Below, piece after piece: positions 1 to 7,937 of a stretch of 64,000 nucleotides of DNA (position 1 is the stretch's first letter; the number at the start of each line of letters is the position of its first letter). A program made the translations under genes and the position numbers. The notes under the pieces were generated by a model. The model did not search any database. It saw only the letters and a program-made list of their open reading frames with translations, and was not told where the DNA came from. Source of the stretch: Burkholderia sp. IMCC1007 (GTDB taxonomy: Bacteria > Pseudomonadota > Gammaproteobacteria > Burkholderiales > Burkholderiaceae); the NCBI RefSeq assembly GCF_027257875.1, contig NZ_JAPVQY010000007.1:62001-126000 (forward strand). The letters are read 5' to 3'.

Positions 1-575
1 GCACGCGCGGTCGTTGCGGGCGCATCGATCGGTGCGCGGGCAGCAGCGTCGGCGTCGTGCGTGCGCGGCGTGGCGACCGCAGGCGCGGGAGCCGGGGTGG
101 AGGTTGAAGATGGCGCACTCGCACTCGCACTCGCACTCGCACTCGAGCTCGCGGCGGCAGGCTGCGTCGACGGTCGTGGCGGGATCGACGCGGCGGGTGG
201 CGTGACGACGGCGGCCGAAGACGCCGCTGACGGCGCTTGCGCGGCGCTGCTGCCGGTCGCTGCCGCGCCGGCCTTCGCACCGGCGAACTGACCGCGCAGC
301 ACGTCGAGCTCGCGCGTGAGCGTGTCGACCGTCGCTTCGAGACGCGCGACGCGATCGGCGAGGGTCGCGGGCGGCTGCGGTGGCGTCGTCGTTGCCGCGA
401 TGGCGAAGGCGTCGCGCGCGGTGTCGCTGTCCCTGCGCTTGCGTTGCAGCAGCGCGTGGCCGACACAGAACCCGACCGCCGCACCGAGCAGCGCGCCGCT
501 GGCGGCCGAAAAATCCCCGAACAATGCGGCGATACCGCCCACGATGAAGCCGATTGCGGCAAAAGCCCAATTCAT
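1..575 (-). CDS. DUF2339-type membrane protein, N-terminal part (runs off window)
   Basis: Not in the usual short-gene size range: 191 codons are visible from the ATG at 575 and the frame stays open to the window edge. The N-terminus has two glycine/alanine-rich hydrophobic segments (about residues 3-22 and 26-42), a short basic stretch (QRKRR), then a heptad-like stretch containing ARLEATVDTLTRELDVL that should form a coiled coil, followed by a long Ala/Ser/Pro linker. This order is typical of DUF2339 multi-spanning membrane proteins, whose remaining many transmembrane helices would lie outside the window. A purine-rich ribosome site (gagggagcaagg) precedes the ATG. The linker contains an in-frame hexanucleotide repeat giving Ser-Ala dipeptides. 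Function of the family is unknown; family assignment is from layout, so moderate confidence. Confidence 0.6.
   Translation of the reverse strand, partial: MNWAFAAIGFIVGGIAALFGDFSAASGALLGAAVGFCVGHALLQRKRRDSDTARDAFAIAATTTPPQPPATLADRVARLEATVDTLTRELDVLRGQFAGAKAGAAATGSSAAQAPSAASSAAVVTPPAASIPPRPSTQPAAASSSASASASASAPSSTSTPAPAPAVATPRTHDADAAARAPIDAPATTAR
115..144. repeat. GCACTC hexanucleotide tandem repeat, five perfect copies
   Basis: Five uninterrupted copies of GCACTC lie inside the Ala/Ser-rich linker of the DUF2339-type gene and encode alternating Ser-Ala on the minus strand. Because the unit is six bases, gain or loss of copies would keep the frame and only change linker length. Confidence 0.9.
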
Positions 576-1174
576 CGCCTTGCTCCCTCTCTCATTTCGT
601 TATCGTGCGTCGATCGTGATACGGCCCGATCAAGGCTGTTTCGGCATGGCCGGCAGGCGAACCGGCATGCGCGCACCCCGGCGCAGTGACGGCGCACGCA
701 ACGCGTCGCGACGTCGCGATCAGTGTGGTTGCCGGCAATGTATCACAGCGGCCATGCGGGATTTTCTGGGTTGCGGACCGGCCGCCAAACGTGGCTGTTC
801 GCCCGTTGCGGCGCGCGGTTTTACGTACGGTCATGCTTTTTGTCCGCGTTCGACCGCGATGCGGTCCGATCGGACGTGAAATTGTCGCAAAGCGACGCGC
901 GGCAAACGCGCTTTGACGCAAAACATCATCGGCCGCACGTCGCGCTGCTGCGCACAACACCCGCGCGTGACGCCCGTCGTTGCTGGGCCTGCGGGTATTG
1001 CGTCGCCGCAATCGGGTGGTGCCCCGCGCGGCGGCCCGCCTGGCGGGGCTATCGGCCGTGTCGTATTTGCGCAAGCGTTTGTCGTAATTCGTCGGCAGGT
1101 CGGGGTTTTTTCTGGCAACTATGTAGGCACGCTATGACTCGCGTGAGTCCCCGCTACACGAGGAGAAGGTTTCG
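576..1174. other. Intergenic region, no gene seen
   Basis: About 600 bases between the outward-reading DUF2339 gene and choV. Short open frames on both strands lack convincing ribosome sites, known motifs or consistent codon use. It must hold promoters for both flanking genes, but I could not single out convincing -35/-10 elements. No stable terminator or riboswitch-like fold was recognised. Confidence 0.5.
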
Positions 1175-2344
1175 ATGGATGCCCCCAAGGTCGTGGTCGA
1201 AGGTCTGTGCAAGGTGTTTGGAAGCAACCCGCAGCAGGCGCTCGACATGCTCGCCGCCGGCTCGACGAAGGACGAAGTGCTCAAGCGTACCGGTCAGGTC
1301 GTCGGTGTGCACAACGTATCGTTCGACGTGCAGGAAGGCGAAATATTCGTGCTGATGGGCCTGTCGGGCTCCGGCAAGTCCACGTTGATCCGCCTCGTGA
1401 ACCGGCTGGTCGATCCCAGCGCCGGCAAGGTGCTGATCGACGGGCTCGACGTCGCGTCGGCACGCCGCTCGGCGCTGACCGCGCTGCGCCGCAAGGACAT
1501 GAGCATGGTGTTCCAGTCGTTCGCGCTGATGCCGCATCGCACCGTGGTGTCCAATGCCGCGTTCGGCCTCGAGGTCGCAGGCGTCGGCAGGAAGGAACGC
1601 GAGCGCCGTGCCATGGAAGTGCTCGAGCAGGTCGGTCTCGCCCCGTTCGCGAACAAGCTGCCGTCCGAGCTGTCGGGCGGGATGCAGCAGCGCGTCGGCC
1701 TCGCCCGCGCGCTGGCCGTGAACCCGTCGCTGATGATCATGGACGAGGCGTTCTCCGCACTCGATCCGCTCAAGCGCCGGGAAATGCAGGACGTGCTGCT
1801 GCAACTGCAGAAGGAACAGCGCCGCACGATCATGTTCGTGTCGCACGACCTCGAAGAGGCGCTGCGCATCGGCAACCGCATCGCGATCATGGAAGGCGGC
1901 AAGCTCGTGCAGGTCGGCACGCCGCAGGACATCATCGCGAATCCGGCAGACGATTACGTGCGCGCGTTCTTCGACGGCATCGACACCAGCCGCTACCTGA
2001 CGGCCGGCGACCTGATGCAGACGGGCGCGGTGCCGATCGTGTCGAAGTGCGATGCCGCGAACGTCGCGGCCACGCTGAACGGCAGTGCCGACTACGCGTT
2101 CGTGCTCGACGCCGCACGCAAGATCCGCGGCTTCGTCACGCGCGAGGCGATCGGGCAGGACACGCCGTCCGTGCGCCCGATCGAAAGCATCCGCCGCGAT
2201 GCGTCGCTCGAGCACGTCGTCGCGCGCGTGGTCGCGAGCCCGAATGCGCTGCCCGTCGTCGACGACGACGGTTGCTACTGCGGCTCGGTCGACCGAGCAC
2301 TCATCCTGAAGGCCATCACGCGTTCGCGAGGTTCCCATGTCTGA
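1175..2344 (+). CDS. choV: Choline ABC transporter ATP-binding protein (ProV/ChoV)
   Basis: ATPase of a quaternary-amine importer of the ProV/OpuA class, acting on the inner face of the cytoplasmic membrane. The 389 residues show Walker A GLSGSGKST at 62-70, signature LSGGMQQ at 166-172 and Walker B LMIMDE at 186-191, followed by a C-terminal CBS-like region (about 270-385), which is typical for ProV proteins. The N-terminal extension before Walker A is also ProV-like. The ATG at 1175 follows a strong site (cgaggagaagg). Its stop overlaps the start of the permease gene by eight bases, so the two are translationally coupled. Choline rather than proline betaine is inferred from the ChoX-like binding protein encoded downstream. 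Confidence 0.85.
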   Translation: MDAPKVVVEGLCKVFGSNPQQALDMLAAGSTKDEVLKRTGQVVGVHNVSFDVQEGEIFVLMGLSGSGKSTLIRLVNRLVDPSAGKVLIDGLDVASARRSALTALRRKDMSMVFQSFALMPHRTVVSNAAFGLEVAGVGRKERERRAMEVLEQVGLAPFANKLPSELSGGMQQRVGLARALAVNPSLMIMDEAFSALDPLKRREMQDVLLQLQKEQRRTIMFVSHDLEEALRIGNRIAIMEGGKLVQVGTPQDIIANPADDYVRAFFDGIDTSRYLTAGDLMQTGAVPIVSKCDAANVAATLNGSADYAFVLDAARKIRGFVTREAIGQDTPSVRPIESIRRDASLEHVVARVVASPNALPVVDDDGCYCGSVDRALILKAITRSRGSHV

Positions 2345-3233
2345 AATGATTCCGCTCGGTAGCTGGGTCGACCAGTCCGTTCACTACCTGCTCGACCATG
2401 ACGCGGCGACGTTCGATGCGATCGGCCGCGCGATCGAGGGGCTTGCCGCCTTCGTCGAACACGGCCTGCAGGCGATCCCGATGTGGCTGATGATGGCGCT
2501 CTTCATCGGCGTCGGTCTGTGGCGGGTAGGCTGGCGCTTCGCGTTGTTCACCACGCTGTCGCTGCTGCTGATCTTCGCGACGGGCTTCTGGGATCAGACG
2601 GTCATCACGCTCGGCCTCACGCTGTCGTCGACGATCATCAGCCTCGTGCTCGGCGTTCCGCTCGGCATCTGGGCCGCGAAGAGCAAGTGGGTCGCCGCGA
2701 TCGTGCGTCCGATCCTCGACCTGATGCAGACGATGCCGGCCTTCGTCTACCTGATTCCGGCCGCGATGCTGTTCGGTCTCGGCCGCGTGCCGGGGATCCT
2801 GTCGACCGTGATCTTCGCGATGCCGCCGGCCGTGCGCCTGACGAGCCTCGGTATCCGTCACGTGAACCGCGAGATCGTCGAAGCCGGCCAGGCATTCGGC
2901 TGCACGCCGTGGCAACTGCTGTACAAGGTGCAGTTCCCGAACGCGCTGCCGTCGATCATGCAGGGCGTGAACCAGACGATCATGATGGCGCTGTCGATGG
3001 TGATCATCGCGTCGATGGTTGGTGCGGGCGGCCTCGGCAACGACGTGCTCGCCAGCATCCAGCGTCTCGACATCGGCCTCGGTTTCGAAAGCGGTCTGTC
3101 GGTCGTGTTGCTCGCGATCATCCTCGACCGCATTACCGAAAGCTTCGGCCGTGCGCCGGGCACCGCGAAAGCACCGCTGTTCTCGGGCCTGAAGCAACTG
3201 CTCCGCAGCAAGGCAACGCCCGTGCAAGCGTGA
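2337..3233 (+). CDS. choW: Choline ABC transporter permease (ProW/ChoW)
   Basis: Integral membrane permease of 298 residues. Hydrophobic helices alternate with the binding-protein-dependent transport permease region; the cytoplasmic EAA-type loop reads as EIVEAGQAFGCTPWQLLYKV at about residues 179-198. An N-terminal stretch (about 1-50) precedes the first membrane helix, as in ProW. The ATG sits inside the last codons of choV, so both should be made from one message. It would form the channel together with the ATPase and receive substrate from ChoX. A stem-loop lies right behind its stop codon and may reduce read-through into the regulator. Confidence 0.85.
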   Translation: MSEMIPLGSWVDQSVHYLLDHDAATFDAIGRAIEGLAAFVEHGLQAIPMWLMMALFIGVGLWRVGWRFALFTTLSLLLIFATGFWDQTVITLGLTLSSTIISLVLGVPLGIWAAKSKWVAAIVRPILDLMQTMPAFVYLIPAAMLFGLGRVPGILSTVIFAMPPAVRLTSLGIRHVNREIVEAGQAFGCTPWQLLYKVQFPNALPSIMQGVNQTIMMALSMVIIASMVGAGGLGNDVLASIQRLDIGLGFESGLSVVLLAIILDRITESFGRAPGTAKAPLFSGLKQLLRSKATPVQA

Positions 3234-3239
3234 CCTGCC

Positions 3240-3265
3240 GGCGGCCGGCCAGTCTTCCGGCCGCC
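3240..3265 (+). terminator. GC-rich hairpin after choW
   Basis: A nine-base-pair perfect stem (GGCGGCCGG / CCGGCCGCC) with an eight-base loop starts seven bases after the choW stop and is followed by ttcccc. The T tract is weak, so it may be an attenuator or mRNA-stabilising hairpin rather than a full terminator. Confidence 0.5.
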
Positions 3266-3351
3266 TTCCCCGATTCGATACCGGCTTCCGCGGCATCCGC
3301 CGCGGGGCTGGTTGCCTGCAACCTGCTCAACCCGTTCGCCAGGAGCCCGAT

Positions 3352-4350
3352 GTGACGTCCGCCGCTGCCGTTGCGCCCGCCGCCTGCGTTTCACCGGTTT
3401 CGTCCCTCGCCCATTTCGGCTTCCTGACGCTGCCGAATTTCTCGATGATCGCGTTCTCGAGCGCCGTCGAAGTGCTTCGGATGGCGAACTACGTCGGACG
3501 CGCCGATCATTACCGGTGGTCGATCTACTCGCTCGACGGGGCGCCCGTGCATGCCAGCAACGGCATCGCGGTGCGGCCGACCCAGGCGCTCGACTACACG
3601 AGCCTGCCCGACGTGATGATCGTGTGCGGCGGCATTCGCATCCGCGACGTGGTCGACGACGGCGCGCGAGACACGCTCGCGGCGCTCGCCGAACGCGGGC
3701 TGCCGCTCGGCGGCATCTGCACGGGCGCGTATGCGCTGATGTCGGGCGGGCTGCTCGACGGCTACCGCTGCACCGTGCACTGGGAGAACCTGTCGTCGCT
3801 GCACGCGGAGTTTCCGAACGTCGGCTTCGCCGACGAGCTGTTCGTGGTCGACCGTGACCGGCTGACCTGCACCGGCGGCACCGCGCCGCTCGACCTGATG
3901 CTGAACCTCGTCGGGATGCGCTTCGGCCAGCAGCTCGCCGCGCAGGTGTCCGAGCAGTTCATTCTCGAACGCATCCGCAGCTCGACCGACACGCAGCCGA
4001 TTCCGGTCGATGCGCGGGTGGGCTTCTCGCGCGCCGAGCTGATCGAGGTCGTGCGGCTGATGGAAGCGAACATCGAGGAGCCGCTGTCGCTCGAGGAACT
4101 CGCGCGGCTCGTGCGCCTGTCGCAGCGGCACCTGCAGCGGATGTTCAAGGTGTACCTGAACGTGTCGCCGACCCACTATTACCTGACGCTGCGCCTGAAG
4201 CGCGCGCGCGACCTGCTGCGCACGACCGACGCGTCGATCGCGCGCGTGACGACGACCTGCGGATTCCATTCGCCGTGTCACTTCAGCAAGGCATACCGCG
4301 CGCAGTTCGGCCACGCGCCGAGCTACGAGCGCCGGCTGCCCGGGCGCTGA
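3352..4350 (+). CDS. GlxA-family AraC-type regulator, GbdR-like
   Basis: Transcription factor of 332 residues with an N-terminal DJ-1/PfpI (GATase1-like) domain (about residues 20-200; nucleophile-elbow-like GGICTGAYAL) and a C-terminal AraC-type double helix-turn-helix (about 230-328; LEELARLVRLSQRHLQRMF and a second helix pair ending in SPCHFSKAYRAQFG). This is the architecture of GbdR, CdhR and SouR, which sense glycine betaine, carnitine or sarcosine breakdown states. Its position between the permease and binding-protein genes of the choline importer supports a role in choline/betaine control. The start is a GTG at 3352, overlapping an ATG at 3350 that is followed at once by a stop; an aggag site lies eight bases upstream. 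Ligand is inferred. Confidence 0.75.
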   Translation: MTSAAAVAPAACVSPVSSLAHFGFLTLPNFSMIAFSSAVEVLRMANYVGRADHYRWSIYSLDGAPVHASNGIAVRPTQALDYTSLPDVMIVCGGIRIRDVVDDGARDTLAALAERGLPLGGICTGAYALMSGGLLDGYRCTVHWENLSSLHAEFPNVGFADELFVVDRDRLTCTGGTAPLDLMLNLVGMRFGQQLAAQVSEQFILERIRSSTDTQPIPVDARVGFSRAELIEVVRLMEANIEEPLSLEELARLVRLSQRHLQRMFKVYLNVSPTHYYLTLRLKRARDLLRTTDASIARVTTTCGFHSPCHFSKAYRAQFGHAPSYERRLPGR

Positions 4351-4459
4351 GACTGCCGCGCGAACCTGTTCGGTCCGCGACGCCGCCGGGATCGCGGCGC
4401 GCGGCTTCTATAAACGATCCCGCATCCAAGCCAACGACGTCACCTTGAGGAGAAGACAA

Positions 4460-5407
4460 ATGAAGCGCCTATTGATCGCAGCGGTGTGCGGGATGGGGAT
4501 AGCCGCGCCGACGTCGGCCGTTTATGCGGCCGACCCGCCCGTGTGCAAGAACGTGCGCTTCGCGGATGTCGGCTGGACCGATATCGCGGCCACCACGGGC
4601 CTCGCGGCGACGATGCTGCAGGGCCTCGGCTACGCGCCGACCAAGACGATCGCATCGGTGCCGATCACGTTCGCGGGCATCAAGAGCAAGCAGATCGACG
4701 TGTTCCTCGGCTACTGGTCGCCGACGATGGACCCGATCATCCAGCCGTTCACGAAGGCCGGCACGATCAAGGTGCTCGCGACGCCCAACCTGACCGGCGC
4801 GAAATACACGCTGGCCGTGCCCGACTATGTTTACCAGGGCGGCCTGAAGTCGTTCGCCGACATCCAGAAGTACGCGGACAAGCTGAACGGCAAGGTCTAC
4901 GGGATCGAGCCGGGCAACGACGGCAACATGCTGATCAAGAAGATGATCGACACCAACCAGTTCGGTCTCGGCAAGTTCAAGCTGGTCGAGTCGAGCGAGG
5001 CCGGGATGCTGGTCGAGGTGAACCGCGCGATCCGCGACAAGCAGTGGATCGTGTTCCTTGGGTGGGAACCGCATCCGATGAACGTGCAGATGAAGATCGA
5101 CTACCTGACCGGCGGCGACGACGTGTTCGGCCCGAACTACGGCGAAGCGAAGGTGCTGACGGCCACGCCGCCCGACTACGCGCAGCGCTGCCCGAACGTC
5201 GCGAAGTTCGTGTCGAACCTGCAGTTCACGACGTCGATCGAGAACCACGTGATGGTGCCGATCATGAACAAGGAAGACCCGAACAAGGCGGCCGCCGCGT
5301 GGCTGAAGGCGAACCCGCAATCGCTCGACAAGTGGCTGGCCGGCGTGACGACGCTGGACGGCAAGCCGGGCCTGCCGGCCGTGAAGGCGTATCTCGGCGT
5401 GCATTGA
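4460..5407 (+). CDS. choX: Choline-binding periplasmic protein ChoX
   Basis: Solute-binding protein of 315 residues for the importer encoded upstream. A Sec signal peptide ends near AVYAAD (residues 1-24). The mature protein carries hallmark segments of choline-binding ChoX proteins: DVGWTDI, the DVFLGYW region, LTGAKYTLA, GKVYGIEPGNDGN and IVFLGWEPHPMN; the Trp and Tyr residues in these form the cation-binding aromatic box in that family. The ATG at 4460 follows ttgaggagaag, and a TTG 15 bases upstream is rejected because it overlaps this site. It is separated from choVW by the regulator gene, and a strong terminator follows about 70 bases downstream. Confidence 0.88.
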   Translation: MKRLLIAAVCGMGIAAPTSAVYAADPPVCKNVRFADVGWTDIAATTGLAATMLQGLGYAPTKTIASVPITFAGIKSKQIDVFLGYWSPTMDPIIQPFTKAGTIKVLATPNLTGAKYTLAVPDYVYQGGLKSFADIQKYADKLNGKVYGIEPGNDGNMLIKKMIDTNQFGLGKFKLVESSEAGMLVEVNRAIRDKQWIVFLGWEPHPMNVQMKIDYLTGGDDVFGPNYGEAKVLTATPPDYAQRCPNVAKFVSNLQFTTSIENHVMVPIMNKEDPNKAAAAWLKANPQSLDKWLAGVTTLDGKPGLPAVKAYLGVH

Positions 5408-5476
5408 GCGGCCGGGTTGCGGCTGCGTGACGGCTTGCGTCGCCGGCCGTAACGCATCGAAGTGCCGATGCGGATC

Positions 5477-5517
5477 GCGAGGGCCGGGGCGGGATGATTT
5501 CCTGCCCCGGCCCTCGC
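5477..5517 (+). terminator. Strong terminator after choX
   Basis: A 17-base-pair stem (left arm GCGAGGGCCGGGGCGGG, one G-T wobble) with the loop ATGATTT, followed by gcatttt. It closes the choline transporter cluster and may also serve the convergent PACE gene. Confidence 0.8.
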
Positions 5518-5694
5518 GCATTTTGCATGCCGAATTCCGATCGGCGCGCTGTGCCGCGGCGCGCGCGGTAGCGGCGATCAGCGGCCGTGCGAATCGGCTT
5601 CGCTCAGCGCCCGCCTTTTCCGCTCGGCGCCCGGCGCGCAGCCGAAGGTCTCCCGATCATTCCTGCCGAAGCTCGGACCGAAGCGAAGTGCGGA

Positions 5695-6120
5695 TCACGA
5701 CCCCTTGGTCGCCGCCGGCACGTCGAACACGCGATCGAACGCCCACTGGAACACGAACGCGTAGCAGAAGAAGAACGCGAACAGCCCGACGTCGACGACG
5801 AACGCGTCGAGCCACGAGATGTCGAGCCACCACGACACGACCGGCACGAGAATGAAGATCAGCCCGCCTTCGAAACCGGTCGCATGCAGGATCCGCCGCC
5901 CTAGCGTGCGCGCGGGTTGCCGGCGCAACGCTTCCCAGCGCTCGAACAGCGCGTTGAAGATGATGTTCCACAGCATCGCGATCGCCGACATCGTCACCGA
6001 CAGCGCGCCCGAGTAGACGAGGTCGTGCTTGAACAGCATTGCGATCACGGGCGAGATGCAGGAAATGGCGATCGCTTCGTAGAGCACCGCCTGCGTGATC
6101 CTGCGCGATAGGCCTTGCAC
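5695..6120 (-). CDS. PACE-family (chlorhexidine-type) efflux protein
   Basis: Small inner-membrane protein of 141 residues built from two repeats of the bacterial transmembrane pair (four helices), as in AceI-like PACE transporters that export cationic biocides such as chlorhexidine and short diamines with proton antiport. Family-typical features are the conserved acidic residue in helix 1 (VLYEAIAIS), the WNIIFNALFERWE end of helix 2, and the parallel segments HATGFEGGLIF and AFVFQWAFDRVF in the second repeat. I place the start at the GTG at 6120, because the longer frame to 6294 would add an arginine-rich tail covering the promoter area. Divergent from a LysR gene that probably regulates it, the usual PACE arrangement. 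Confidence 0.82.
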   Translation of the reverse strand: MQGLSRRITQAVLYEAIAISCISPVIAMLFKHDLVYSGALSVTMSAIAMLWNIIFNALFERWEALRRQPARTLGRRILHATGFEGGLIFILVPVVSWWLDISWLDAFVVDVGLFAFFFCYAFVFQWAFDRVFDVPAATKGS

Positions 6121-6224
6121 GTCGTGGCTCCGGGTCGAAGGTTGCGGCCGCGGCACCGTACCGCGACGTCCCGCCACGCTACCCGCGTTGCGCACCCGCA
6201 TCAATTCACCTAATCTCACGCGGA

Positions 6225-6239
6225 TTGAATCGAATTCAA
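6225..6239. promoter_or_regulatory. Candidate LysR box between PACE gene and its regulator
   Basis: The palindrome TTGAATCGAATTCAA (five-base arms around TCGAA) fits the T-N11-A LysR consensus and sits in the divergent intergenic region. Role inferred from position and symmetry. Confidence 0.5.
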
Positions 6240-6266
6240 CCGGCCGGCCGCGGCCCGCGAGGCTCC

Positions 6267-7193
6267 GTGTTCTCCAGAATCCCCCTGACCGCATTGCGCG
6301 TATTCGAGTCGTCGGCGCGGCTCGGCACGTTCAAGGCGGCCGCCGACGAACTGTCCGTGACGCCGGCCGCCGTGTCGCATCAGATCAAGTCGCTCGAAAG
6401 CCGGCTCGGCGTGCTGCTGTTCGCGCGCGGCGCGAGCGGCGTGCGGCTCACGGAAGAGGGCGAGCGCCTGTTTCGCGCGTGCCACGACGCGTTGCTCGGA
6501 TTGAGCCGCGGGCTCGACGCGCTGCGGCCCGCGGAGACCGGCGAGCGCACGCTGGTGCTGACGACCACGCCCGCGTTTGCCGCGATGTGGCTGATCCCGC
6601 GCCTCGGCCGGTTCCGTCGCGTCGATCCGCAACTGCACATCAAGGTCGAAACCGGCAATGCGCTCGTCGATCTCGAACGCGATGCGAAGATCGATCTCGC
6701 GATTCGCGCGACGTCGCGCACGTTCGCGGCGCTGCACGAGATCGCACTGATCGACGAGTATTTCGGCGCGTACGCGGCGCACGACTTCGACATCGCGCGC
6801 ACGGACGAGCGGATCGATCTGATCGAGACCGCGTGGGCTACGCCGTTGCCCGTGTCGATCGACTGGCCGTCGTGGTGTCGCGCGGCCGGGCGCGAAGCGT
6901 GGCTCGAGCGCGCGCTGTTCCGCCACTTCGACGACGAGCATTACGCGCTGCAGGCCGTGCTGCACGGGCAGGGTATCGGGCTGCTCAGCTCCGTGCTGGT
7001 CGCCGAACATGTCGAGCGCGGCGCGCTCACGGCGATCGATCCGTCGGTGCGGCTTGCCGGCGCGCGGTTCGTCGCGCTGTGCCGGCCGGGGCGCGAACGC
7101 GACCCGCAAGTGAAGCGATTTCTCGACTGGCTCGAAGCGGAAATCGCGCACACGCGCGCGGCCGTCGCGCGGATCGCGGCCGACGGGCGATGA
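6267..7193 (+). CDS. LysR-family regulator (GcvA-like) of the PACE gene
   Basis: A 308-residue LysR regulator. The winged helix-turn-helix occupies residues 1-65 (LTALRVFESSARLGTFKAAADELSVTPAAVSHQIKSLE split over the recognition helix), followed by the linker helix and a periplasmic-binding-protein-like effector domain. The FESSARLGTFKAAA type of N-terminus is that of the GcvA/AmpR subgroup. I choose the GTG at 6267 (cgaggctcc upstream) because the frame opened by a TTG at 6225 would start inside the putative operator. Divergent from the PACE transporter gene, which is its likely target; the inducer is unknown. Confidence 0.8.
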   Translation: MFSRIPLTALRVFESSARLGTFKAAADELSVTPAAVSHQIKSLESRLGVLLFARGASGVRLTEEGERLFRACHDALLGLSRGLDALRPAETGERTLVLTTTPAFAAMWLIPRLGRFRRVDPQLHIKVETGNALVDLERDAKIDLAIRATSRTFAALHEIALIDEYFGAYAAHDFDIARTDERIDLIETAWATPLPVSIDWPSWCRAAGREAWLERALFRHFDDEHYALQAVLHGQGIGLLSSVLVAEHVERGALTAIDPSVRLAGARFVALCRPGRERDPQVKRFLDWLEAEIAHTRAAVARIAADGR

Positions 7194-7212
7194 ACGCGTT
7201 GCGGCCCGTCGG

Positions 7213-7794
7213 TCAGTCCGCCGGCTGTTCTGTCCCGTTGACCGCGGCGATGATGTGCGCGCCGAGCGTGCGGGCCGGCGAAACGATGTCCGCGTGCACG
7301 GCGCGCAGCGCGTTCAGCGGCATTGACGGCGCGACGCAGTCGGACGGATCCTGCACGATCACGAAGCCGCCATGCGACTGGATCGCGGCCGCGCCCGCCG
7401 CACCGTCTCTCAGGTAGCCGGTCAGGACGACGGCGACGACTCCCGACCCATATCCGAGCGCCGCCGAGCGAAACAGCGGATCGGCAGCGGGCCGTGTAAA
7501 GTTTTCCTTGGGTGCCGACGTGAGTTGCGCGCGCCCGTGCGCGAGCACCAGGTGCCGGTCGGGCGGGGCCAGATAGACGACCGAGCGCCGGATCGGCTCG
7601 TTGCAGTACGGGTGGCGGACGGGCAGGCGGCAACCGTGTGAGAGCGTGGCCGGAAGCGTGTTCCGATTGGGGCCGGTGTGCAGAACGATCAGGATTGCCG
7701 CGTCCAGGCCCGCCGGAAGCGCGGGCAAGACCTGCTGAAGCACGGCCAAGCCGCCGGCCGATCCGGCAACGACGACGATGTTTCGACTTTGCAT
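7213..7794 (-). CDS. Stand-alone CheB-type methylesterase domain protein
   Basis: A 193-residue protein consisting only of a CheB catalytic domain without a receiver domain. The Ser-His-Asp triad is recognisable: Ser in AGSAGG (about residues 8-13), His in IVLHTGPN, Asp in LTGYLRDGAAG. In chemotaxis CheB removes methyl groups from glutamates of receptors; receiver-less versions near hybrid kinases have less clear roles. The ATG at 7794 has a good gggaggcc site, whereas a longer frame to 7911 would run into the palindromic promoter area. It is divergent from the giant CheB-CheR hybrid kinase, so the two may share regulation and substrate. Function inferred. Confidence 0.78.
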   Translation of the reverse strand: MQSRNIVVVAGSAGGLAVLQQVLPALPAGLDAAILIVLHTGPNRNTLPATLSHGCRLPVRHPYCNEPIRRSVVYLAPPDRHLVLAHGRAQLTSAPKENFTRPAADPLFRSAALGYGSGVVAVVLTGYLRDGAAGAAAIQSHGGFVIVQDPSDCVAPSMPLNALRAVHADIVSPARTLGAHIIAAVNGTEQPAD

Positions 7795-7900
7795 CTGGCC
7801 TCCCGACGCCGAGGTGGCGTGTGACGTGATCGGCGCACAACTTGTGCCGCCGCTCGTGCGAAGGCGCGAATCGTGCAGAGGGGCGGAGATGCGGACGGAG

Positions 7901-7924
7901 CGGATATACAATATCCGGTACCGG
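7901..7924. promoter_or_regulatory. Overlapping palindromes in the cheB / hybrid-kinase divergent promoter
   Basis: The perfect inverted repeat CGGATAT-ACA-ATATCCG (7901-7917) overlaps a second palindrome CCGGTACCGG (7915-7924), 14 bases before the hybrid-kinase ATG. The symmetry suggests an operator for a dimeric regulator covering the translation start region. No known consensus matched. Confidence 0.5.
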
Positions 7925-7937
7925 AGATATTTTCGAA

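Noticed and set aside
592..1118. Several overlapping open frames upstream of choV
   Set aside because: No ribosome sites, no motifs, and Arg/Thr-rich composition in both directions.
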